Origin: Humibacillus xanthopallidus
GTDB taxonomy: Bacteria > Actinomycetota > Actinomycetes > Actinomycetales > Dermatophilaceae
Length of the DNA: 64,000 nt
NCBI RefSeq assembly: GCF_006716675.1
Contig: NZ_VFPM01000001.1
Location: forward strand, 620,001-684,000
Direction of reading: 5' to 3'
Shown here piece by piece: positions 58,106 through 64,000 of the stretch. Position 1 is the stretch's first letter, and every line of letters begins with the position of its first letter. The notes below the pieces were generated by a model that was not told where the DNA came from, searched no databases, and saw only the letters and a list, made by a program, of their open reading frames with translations. Both the position numbers and the translations under genes were made by a program.

Positions 58106-60760
58106 GTGAACACCCCACTGCAGGACCCCGTCGACCGGACCGCACCGGCGCTCGGGACCCGAACGCATACAGACGACGAGCACCGAGACGGGTCCGCCCA
58201 TGGGCCCGGACATGCGAAGCAGGCCACCCCGTCACGAGTCTCGGTGACCAAGCGTGACGGGTCGCGTGAGCCGTTCGATGCCGATCGGATCAACCGTGCC
58301 GTCGAGCGTGCCACCGCGGGGCTGGACAATGCCGTCGGGCTGACGGTCCAGATCGCGTCCGAGCTCGCCATCACCCTGTTCGACGGCATCACGACCGAGC
58401 AGCTGGACCAAGCCGCGATCCATGTCGCCGTGCAGAACGTCAAGGACGATCCGGCGTTCGACCGGGTCGCGGGGCGCCTGTTGCTCAAGACGATCTACAA
58501 GCGCGTCCTCGGCGGCTACGAGTCGTCGCGTGAGCTGACCTTGCTGCACCGGGCCCGCTTCCCGGGCTATGTCCGTGAGGCCGTCGAGGACGGTCTGCTG
58601 GACTCGCGTCTGGTCACGCACTTCGACCTCGAGCGCCTCGCCGATGCGCTCGACCCGGAGCACGACGAGCTGCTCACCTACATCGGGGTCACCACGATGC
58701 GCAACCGCTACCTGCTGGCCGGGCCGGGCGGCTCGGACGTCGAGGTGCCGCAGTACTTCTGGATGCGGGTGGCGATGGGCCTGTCAGTCAACGAGGACGA
58801 CCACACGCAAGCGGCGCTGCGCTTCTACCGTGCGATGGCTCGGTTGGAGTACCTGCCGGCCGGATCGACGCTCGTCAACGCCGGCACCCCGCAGCCGCAG
58901 CTGTCCAACTGCTTCGTGATGCAGATGGAGGACGACATCGAGCACATCGCCAAGAGCGTGCGCGACGTCATGTGGATCACCAAGGGCACGGGCGGCATCG
59001 GGCTGTCGGTCACCAAGCTGCGGTCGGAGGGCTCGCCGATCCGCAGCAACAACACCACGTCGACGGGCCCGATCCCCTTCATGCACACCATCGACTCGAC
59101 CCTCCGGGCGATCTCCCGGGGCGGCAAGAAGTTCGGGGCCCTGTGCTTCTACATGGAGAACTGGCACCTCGACTTCCCGCAGTTCCTCGACCTGCGCCAG
59201 CAGTCCGGCGATCCGTACCGCCGCACCCGGACGGCGAACACGGCGGTCTGGATCTCCGACGAGTTCATGCGTCGGGTCGAGCGCGATGACACGTGGTACC
59301 TGTTCGACCCGCTCGAGACCCCGGACCTCGTCGAGCTCACCGGGGCCGCCTTCAGCCGCCGATATGCCGAGTACGTCGAGCTGGCCGAGCAGGGACGCCT
59401 GCGCGCCTACCGGACCGTCCGTGCCCGCGAGCAGTTCACCGCGATCCTGGTCGCCCTGCAGACGGCTTCGCACCCGTGGTTGACGTGGAAGGACACCATC
59501 AACCTGCGCGCGCTCAACGACAACACGGGCACGATCCACCTGTCGAACCTGTGCACCGAGATCACCCTGCCCCAGGATCGCGAGAACACCGCGGTCTGCA
59601 ACCTCGCATCGGTCAACCTGTCGCGGCACCTGACCACCGGCGCGGGTCGGTCTCCGGGCGAGCTCCTCGACATCGGCAGGGCCGTCGACTGGGTCCGCCT
59701 GGAGGCGACGGTGCGCACGGCGGTGCGCCAGCTCGACAACCTCATCGACATCACGCTCTCGTCCGTGCCGGAGTCCGAGCACTCCAACGACGCCAACCGA
59801 GCCATCGGCCTGGGGCTGATGGGCTTCACCGACGTCGTCGAGCGGCTCGGCATCACCTACGGCGGCGAGGAGTCGCTCGAGCTCATCGACCGGGTCACCG
59901 AGTTCATCAGCCACACCGCCATCGACGAGAGCGCCGACCTGGCCCGCACCCGCGGCTCCTACCCCAACTTCGCCGGCTCCGGCTGGTCGCGCGGAGAGGT
60001 CCCGTTCGACACCATCGCCCGCCTGGAGGCAGACCGCGGCGTCGCTGTGGAGGTCGACCGAACGTCGCGCCTGGACTGGGAGAGCCTCCGACAGAAGGTC
60101 GCCGGCGGTATGCGCAACGCCACCCTCATGGCCGTCGCCCCCACCGCGTCCATCGGGCTCGTGGCCGGCACCACGCCGGGACTGGACCCGCAGTTCTCCC
60201 AGCTGTTCAGTCGCACCACGAGCTCGGGCAAGTTCCTCGAGGTCAACCGCAACCTCGTCACGGCACTCAAGGACCTCGGCGTGTGGGAGCAGGTGCGCGA
60301 GGAGCTGCTGCGCTCACAGGGAGACGTCCAAGGCATCGACGCCATCCCCACCGAGGTGCGAGAGGCCTACCGCACCTCGTTCCAGCTCTCGCCGTATGCG
60401 TTCCTGCACGTCGCAGCCCGCGCGCAGAAGTGGGTCGACCAGGCCATCAGTCGCAACATGTACCTGGAGACCCGTGACCTGGCGCAGATGGCCGACATCT
60501 ACACGGCCGCGTGGCGCATGGGCGTCAAGACCACCTACTACCTGCACGTCAAGCCCCGTCACACCGCAGAGCAGTCCACCGTTCGGGTCAACAAGGCGGC
60601 TACCACCGGACGCTCCGCCGGCGGTTTCGGCTTTGCGCGAGCCACACCGAGTGTCGAGCCGTCGGAGCCGTCAGAGCCGGCAGAGCTGCTGGTGACGGAG
60701 GAGGCGGTCGCCTGCCCCACGGACCCCCAGGAGCGACTGGACTGCGAGGCCTGCCAGTGA
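58106..60760 (+). CDS. nrdA: Ribonucleoside-diphosphate reductase, large subunit
   Basis: An 884-residue class I large subunit. The N-terminal ATP-cone (about 45-135) contains VTKRDGSREPFDADRINRAV. The catalytic barrel shows NAGTPQPQLSNCFV, the loop cysteine/Glu region NLCTEI, CNLASVNLSRH, and the finger PTASIGLVAGTTPGLDPQFS. The radical-transfer tyrosines lie in MGVKTTYYLHVKPR near the end, and the shuttle cysteines are DCEACQ at the very C-terminus. The GTG start follows GAGGAGACAGCC. nrdB overlaps by GTGA, so both subunits are coupled. Governed by the riboswitch upstream. Confidence 0.94.
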   Translation: MNTPLQDPVDRTAPALGTRTHTDDEHRDGSAHGPGHAKQATPSRVSVTKRDGSREPFDADRINRAVERATAGLDNAVGLTVQIASELAITLFDGITTEQLDQAAIHVAVQNVKDDPAFDRVAGRLLLKTIYKRVLGGYESSRELTLLHRARFPGYVREAVEDGLLDSRLVTHFDLERLADALDPEHDELLTYIGVTTMRNRYLLAGPGGSDVEVPQYFWMRVAMGLSVNEDDHTQAALRFYRAMARLEYLPAGSTLVNAGTPQPQLSNCFVMQMEDDIEHIAKSVRDVMWITKGTGGIGLSVTKLRSEGSPIRSNNTTSTGPIPFMHTIDSTLRAISRGGKKFGALCFYMENWHLDFPQFLDLRQQSGDPYRRTRTANTAVWISDEFMRRVERDDTWYLFDPLETPDLVELTGAAFSRRYAEYVELAEQGRLRAYRTVRAREQFTAILVALQTASHPWLTWKDTINLRALNDNTGTIHLSNLCTEITLPQDRENTAVCNLASVNLSRHLTTGAGRSPGELLDIGRAVDWVRLEATVRTAVRQLDNLIDITLSSVPESEHSNDANRAIGLGLMGFTDVVERLGITYGGEESLELIDRVTEFISHTAIDESADLARTRGSYPNFAGSGWSRGEVPFDTIARLEADRGVAVEVDRTSRLDWESLRQKVAGGMRNATLMAVAPTASIGLVAGTTPGLDPQFSQLFSRTTSSGKFLEVNRNLVTALKDLGVWEQVREELLRSQGDVQGIDAIPTEVREAYRTSFQLSPYAFLHVAARAQKWVDQAISRNMYLETRDLAQMADIYTAAWRMGVKTTYYLHVKPRHTAEQSTVRVNKAATTGRSAGGFGFARATPSVEPSEPSEPAELLVTEEAVACPTDPQERLDCEACQ

Positions 60761-61755
60761 ACACCGACACCGCCCAGCCCATCCTCGGCGCCGGAATCAG
60801 CGAGGGCCGGCTGCTCAAGCCGATCCGCTATCCCTGGGCCTACGAGCTGTACGAGCAGGCGGTCGCCAACACCTGGTTCCCGCACGAGGTCCAGCTCGGA
60901 GAGGACCTGGCCGACTTCGCACGGATGACCGACGAGGAGAAGCACGCCGTCACCTTCCTCATGAGCTACTTCAACCCCAACGAGCTGCTCGTCAACAAGG
61001 CCCTGGCCTTCGGCGTCTACCCCTACGTCAACGCCCCCGAGGCCCACCTCTACCTCGCCAAGCAGATGTGGGAGGAGGCCAACCACTGCGTCGCCTTCGA
61101 GTACGTCCTGGAGACGTTTCCCATCGACCGAGGCGCCGCCTACGCCGCCCATGTCGAGACCCCGTCGATGGCTGCCAAGGAAGCCTTCGAGGTGCGATAC
61201 CTGACCCGGATGACCGAACGCACCCTTGACATCACCACGCTCGAAGGCAAGCGCGACTTCGTCCGCAACTTGGTGGCGTACAACGTCATCCTCGAAGGCA
61301 TCTGGTTCTACAGCGGTTTCATGGTCGCGCTCAGCTTCCGGCAGCGGAACCTGCTGCGGAACTTCGGGTCACTCATCGACTGGGTCGTCCGCGACGAGAG
61401 CCTGCACCTGAAGTTCGGCATCAACCTCGTGCTCACCGTTCTCGAGGAGAACCCCGAGCTGCAGACCGGGGACTTCGCCGATGAGATCCGGCAGATGATC
61501 CTCGACGCTGTCGGGCTCGAGGAGCGCTACAACCACGACCTGCTCCCGCACGGCATCCTCGGCCTCAACGCCGACTACATCAACACCTACGTGCGCTACC
61601 TCGCCGACCGCCGTCTCGAGGAGCTCGGCTTTCCCGCACACTATGGCGTCAGCAACCCGGCCAAGTGGATGGCCGCGGCCAACGACACCCTCGAGCTCGT
61701 CAACTTCTTCGAAGCCACCAACACCAGCTACGAGGTGAACGCCCGCACCTCCTGA
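60757..61755 (+). CDS. nrdB: Ribonucleoside-diphosphate reductase, small subunit, class Ic-like
   Basis: A 332-residue R2 subunit. The metal-ligand positions, by alignment to E. coli D84, E115, H118, E204, E238 and H241, are E76, E107, H110, E180, E214 and H217. The radical Tyr122 position is F114, in QMWEEANHCVAFEYVLE. Glu for the first Asp plus Phe for the radical Tyr is the pair seen in Chlamydia, whose enzyme uses a Mn/Fe centre in place of a tyrosyl radical. A tyrosine lies two residues later (Y116). The start GTG overlaps the nrdA stop by 4 bases. The C-terminus is NARTS. The cofactor is inferred. Confidence 0.92.
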   Translation: MNTDTAQPILGAGISEGRLLKPIRYPWAYELYEQAVANTWFPHEVQLGEDLADFARMTDEEKHAVTFLMSYFNPNELLVNKALAFGVYPYVNAPEAHLYLAKQMWEEANHCVAFEYVLETFPIDRGAAYAAHVETPSMAAKEAFEVRYLTRMTERTLDITTLEGKRDFVRNLVAYNVILEGIWFYSGFMVALSFRQRNLLRNFGSLIDWVVRDESLHLKFGINLVLTVLEENPELQTGDFADEIRQMILDAVGLEERYNHDLLPHGILGLNADYINTYVRYLADRRLEELGFPAHYGVSNPAKWMAAANDTLELVNFFEATNTSYEVNARTS

Positions 61756-61817
61756 GCTGATGCGGGCGCCTCCGTCACCGGAGCGAACCCGCGAGCACGG
61801 TCGTCCCTCGCCGATCA

Positions 61818-61852
61818 CTGCCGGCGTCCGCGCCTGTCGCGGACGCCGGCAG
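61818..61852. terminator. Hairpin between nrdB and arsR
   Basis: Perfect 15-base arms (61818-61832 and 61838-61852) with a 5-base loop, between converging genes. Confidence 0.78.
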
Positions 61853-61871
61853 CTCGACGTTCATGACGTTG

Positions 61872-62261
61872 TCACCGGCGAGGCGTGACCGCCGGGGTCT
61901 GCGAAGCCGTGTCCGAGATCAGCGCCGCGAGCGCCGCCATGGACTCGGGGCTCGAGCGGTAGTACACCCACACGCCGCGCTTCTCGCGCTCGAGCAGGCC
62001 CGCCTCGTGCAGCACCTTGAGGTGATGGCTGATCGTCGGCTGCGACAGCTCGAAGGCGTCGTTGAGGTCGCACACGCAGGCTTCACCCCCCTCGTGCGAG
62101 GCCACGAGCGAGAGCAGCCGCAGGCGGACCGGGTCGGCGAGCGCCTTGAGCACCGGCACGATCCCCTCGGCTGCCTCCGGGCTCAGCGGCTCCCGGCTGA
62201 GCGGGGAGCAGCAGGCCACGGCCTCGACGGGACTGAGCGTCAGGAAAGGGGAGTTCGACAC
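61872..62261 (-). CDS. arsR: ArsR-family metal(loid)-sensing repressor
   Basis: A 129-residue winged-helix repressor. The HTH includes KALADPVRLRLLSLVASHEG and LSQPTISHHLKVLHEAGLLE. The alpha3-type As(III) site is ACVCDL (C62 and C64), as in E. coli ArsR ELCVCDL; an extra pair, C17-C18, lies in the N-terminus. The metalloid-responsive repressor is divergent from arsI, with two similar 18-bp sites between them. The GTG start is supported by length. Whether it senses As(III) or methylated arsenicals is not decided. Confidence 0.87.
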   Translation of the reverse strand: MSNSPFLTLSPVEAVACCSPLSREPLSPEAAEGIVPVLKALADPVRLRLLSLVASHEGGEACVCDLNDAFELSQPTISHHLKVLHEAGLLEREKRGVWVYYRSSPESMAALAALISDTASQTPAVTPRR

Positions 62262-62267
62262 CCATCG

Positions 62268-62285
62268 ATATTGACAGATGTCGAT
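62268..62285. promoter_or_regulatory. Candidate ArsR operator 1
   Basis: ATATTGACAGATGTCGAT. It agrees at 14 of 18 positions with the second site read on the other strand, and lies close to the arsR start. Confidence 0.6.
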
Positions 62286-62314
62286 GCATACGGCAATGTC
62301 GACTCCAGCAAGAC

Positions 62315-62332
62315 ATCAACATCCATCGATAT
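62315..62332. promoter_or_regulatory. Candidate ArsR operator 2
   Basis: ATCAACATCCATCGATAT, the inverted counterpart of operator 1, 20 bases before the arsI ATG. The shared pattern is ATATYGAYRGATGTYGAT when read in one orientation. Confidence 0.6.
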
Positions 62333-62351
62333 CCCTTTCAGAGGAGACCTC

Positions 62352-62819
62352 ATGAGCCGCGTCCAGCTCGCCCTCAACGTCGATGACCTCGACGCCTCGA
62401 TCGCCTTCTACTCCGCCCTGTTCGGCGCCGAGCCGGCGAAGATCCGCCCCGGCTACGCCAACTTCGCCGTCACCGAGCCGCCGCTCAAGCTCGTGCTCAT
62501 CGAGAACCCCGGTCAGGGCGGCAGCCTCAACCACCTCGGTGTCGAGGTCGCCGACGTCGACACCGTCGACTCGGAGCAGACCCGACTCGCAGGACACGGC
62601 ATGGCCACCGTCGACGAGCGCGGCACCACCTGCTGCTATGCCACGCAGGACAAGTTCTGGGTCCACGGCGCTCCCGACGGCGAGCGGTGGGAGGTCTACA
62701 CCGTCCTCGCCGACAGCCCCACCTTCCGCGCGGAGCCCACCGACGAGGGGGACTCCTGCTGCGGCACGCAGTCGAGCGGGCCGCAGCCCCTGACGATCGG
62801 CAGCCCCGCCCGCTCCTGA
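62352..62819 (+). CDS. arsI: ArsI-like organoarsenical lyase (VOC fold)
   Basis: A 155-residue VOC protein matching ArsI, the dioxygenase that splits the carbon-arsenic bond of trivalent methyl or aryl arsenicals. The arsenic-binding vicinal pair is C94-C95 in TTCCYATQDKFWV. Probable metal ligands by position are Q5, H61 and E114. The C-terminal DSCCGTQ adds a second cysteine pair. A member of the older name CadI is the same type. AGAGGAG precedes the ATG. It is divergent from arsR and followed by an EamA transporter gene. Confidence 0.88.
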   Translation: MSRVQLALNVDDLDASIAFYSALFGAEPAKIRPGYANFAVTEPPLKLVLIENPGQGGSLNHLGVEVADVDTVDSEQTRLAGHGMATVDERGTTCCYATQDKFWVHGAPDGERWEVYTVLADSPTFRAEPTDEGDSCCGTQSSGPQPLTIGSPARS

Positions 62820-62837
62820 CCTGACCGGAGGCGACGA

Positions 62838-62898
62838 GCCCGGACACGAGCCTGGTAACCAGCCCGGACACGAGCACGGCAACCAGCCCGGGCACGAG
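62838..62898. repeat. 24-bp imperfect tandem repeats between arsI and EamA genes
   Basis: Unit GCCCGGACACGAGCCTGGTA plus ACCA occurs at 62838-62861, again with three changes at 62862-62885, and as a 13-base remnant after that. It lies between the arsI stop and the EamA start. Too few copies and no spacers for CRISPR. Confidence 0.7.
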
Positions 62899-62995
62899 AG
62901 TCCGGACCTTCGACCCTGACGGGCGCGGGCGTCGGGCCGGTAGACCGAGAGCAGACAGGACACCGGGACCACCGCCCAGCCCCGAGGCGCACCGC

Positions 62996-63943
62996 ATGAG
63001 TCGAAGCCCGACGCAGGAGCACCGCAGTCCGGCCGGCCGCTCGGGCGCGGCCGGCCGGAGAGCGGCGCCTGCCACCGCCGCGCTGCTGGCCGCGACCGCG
63101 GTGTGGGGCTCCACCTTTGTCGTGACGAAGGAGTCGGTCGACGAGCTGGCTCCGGCGTCGTTCCTCACCTGGCGCTTCGGCATCGCTGCGGCGGCGCTCC
63201 TGCTCCTTCGCCCGACCGCTCCACGCGGGCTGGCCCGCGCCGACGTCGGGCGCGCCACGGCCCTGGGAGTCTTCCTCGCAGCAGGCTTCCTGCTCCAGAC
63301 CACCGGGCTGCTGCACACCCTGGCCGGCGTCTCCGGCTTCCTCACCGGCGCAGCAGTGGTCCTCACGCCGCTCGTGGCCGCTCTCCTCTTCGCCGAGAGA
63401 GTCGGTCGCAGCGGCTGGACCGCCGTCGGCCTCTCCGCGGTCGGCCTCGCTGCGTTGACCGGCGGGGTCAGCCTGCCCTCCCCCGTCGGCATCGTGCTGA
63501 CCCTGGGAGGAGCAGCCTTCTTCGCCCTGCACATCACGGGCCTCAGCCAGTGGGCCACCCGCCAGAACGCCTACGCCCTGACCAGCGTCAGTGTCACCAC
63601 CGCGGCCCTCCTCTGCGCCCTCGTGGCCGGCCTCACCGGGGGCGTCGCCGTCCCCCGGACGTCGTCCGGCTGGGGCGCCGTCGCCTATCTCGGCGTGGTC
63701 GCCACCTGCATCGGCTTCGGCGTGCAGGCCTGGGCGCAGAGCGCGCTGAGCGCCACCACCGCGGCGGTCGTCATGACCATGGAGCCGGTCTTCGCCGCCG
63801 TGCTGGCCCTCGCCCTGGGTGAGCGCGGAATCGGCCTGTGGGGGTGGATCGGTGGCCTCCTCGTCGTCATCGGCATGGCCCTCAGCGAGCTCGGACCTCG
63901 CGACTGCTGCGACGCGCAGTCGCCCCGGATCGACTGCTGCTGA
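62996..63943 (+). CDS. EamA/DMT transporter with cysteine-pair tail
   Basis: A 315-residue protein with ten hydrophobic helices in two EamA halves. Landmarks are AVWGSTFVVTKESVDELAPA, LTWRFGIAAAALLLLRP, LAAGFLLQTTGLLHTLAGVS and MTMEPVFAAVLALALGERGI. The end, beyond the last helix, is RDCCDAQSPRIDCC, two Cys pairs (residues 304-305 and 314-315) that are unusual for the family. It follows arsI by about 175 bases on the same strand, so a role in arsenical efflux or intake is plausible but not shown. Standard DMT substrates (metabolites) are the alternative. Confidence 0.85.
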   Translation: MSRSPTQEHRSPAGRSGAAGRRAAPATAALLAATAVWGSTFVVTKESVDELAPASFLTWRFGIAAAALLLLRPTAPRGLARADVGRATALGVFLAAGFLLQTTGLLHTLAGVSGFLTGAAVVLTPLVAALLFAERVGRSGWTAVGLSAVGLAALTGGVSLPSPVGIVLTLGGAAFFALHITGLSQWATRQNAYALTSVSVTTAALLCALVAGLTGGVAVPRTSSGWGAVAYLGVVATCIGFGVQAWAQSALSATTAAVVMTMEPVFAAVLALALGERGIGLWGWIGGLLVVIGMALSELGPRDCCDAQSPRIDCC

Positions 63944-64000
63944 CCTCAGGGCGTGACGAGCAGGTCGGACGACCGAGGAAGGGCTGACGGGGTCAGCGGC

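Noticed and set aside
62838..62898. CRISPR-like repeats
   Set aside because: Only two and a half adjacent 24-bp units without spacers and without cas genes.

Overview
The window is about 64 kb of very GC-rich DNA, roughly 70% by eye, with GTG and ATG starts. Its gene order is typical of Actinobacteria. From 7 to 44 kb and again at 56 kb the genes match, in content and largely in order, the well-known mycobacterial block Rv1002c-Rv1026: pmt, rsmI, metG, tatD, rpf, rsmA, ispE, pth, rplY, prs, glmU, a TetR gene, mfd, mazG, eno, a FtsB-like gene, a DUF501 gene and ppx. The accessory genes fit a free-living member of the Micrococcales, perhaps an Intrasporangiaceae/Dermatophilaceae relative, but the family is a guess. 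I see no prophage, insertion sequence or CRISPR array.

Layout. 0-7 kb: a truncated SGNH hydrolase, an LprG-like lipoprotein, a thiolase with a TetR-type operator, a BI-1 membrane protein, an unusual tRNA-Leu, an MptB-like mannosyltransferase and a SHOCT protein. 7-11 kb: ppx, DUF501, ftsB-like and eno on the minus strand, almost without gaps. 11-20 kb: a sugar-phosphate transferase, then mazG, a lipoprotein, mfd, pth and rplY. 20-26 kb: a phosphoesterase, EamA and CGNR genes, an asparaginase and an iron-sulfur photolyase. 26-29 kb: prs-glmU, tRNA-Gln and TetR. 29-35 kb: a sigma factor fused to a membrane and extracellular region, a methyltransferase/MarR/VOC regulon and an ABC-F ATPase. 35-43 kb: ispE, rsmA, rpf, tatD, metG, OsmC and rsmI. 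43-56 kb: a lineage-specific stretch lying between rsmI and pmt (ppc, a WYL regulator with two DinB genes, an M6 protease, a dienelactone hydrolase, a CPBP protease and a DUF222/HNH nuclease behind a LexA box). 56-64 kb: pmt, tRNA-Ala, an NrdR box and cobalamin riboswitch controlling nrdA-nrdB, and a small arsenic cluster (arsR, arsI, EamA transporter).

The genes serve cell-wall and envelope building (MptB, Pmt, GlmU, Rpf, IspE, sugar transferase), translation and RNA care (Pth, L25, MetG, RsmA, RsmI, tRNAs), DNA repair and nucleotide supply (Mfd, MazG, photolyase, Prs, Nrd), and stress responses. The most interesting signals are: a family of intergenic palindromes ending in ATCGAAAGAGC, found at three loci; an octamer GTATGCCG far more frequent than composition predicts; a tRNA with a leucine UAA anticodon but no long variable arm; an NrdB in which Glu and Phe replace the usual first Asp ligand and radical Tyr, as in the chlamydial Mn/Fe enzyme, behind a B12 riboswitch; a sigma factor with a built-in membrane anchor and outer domain; and an arsenic cluster whose EamA transporter ends in paired cysteines.
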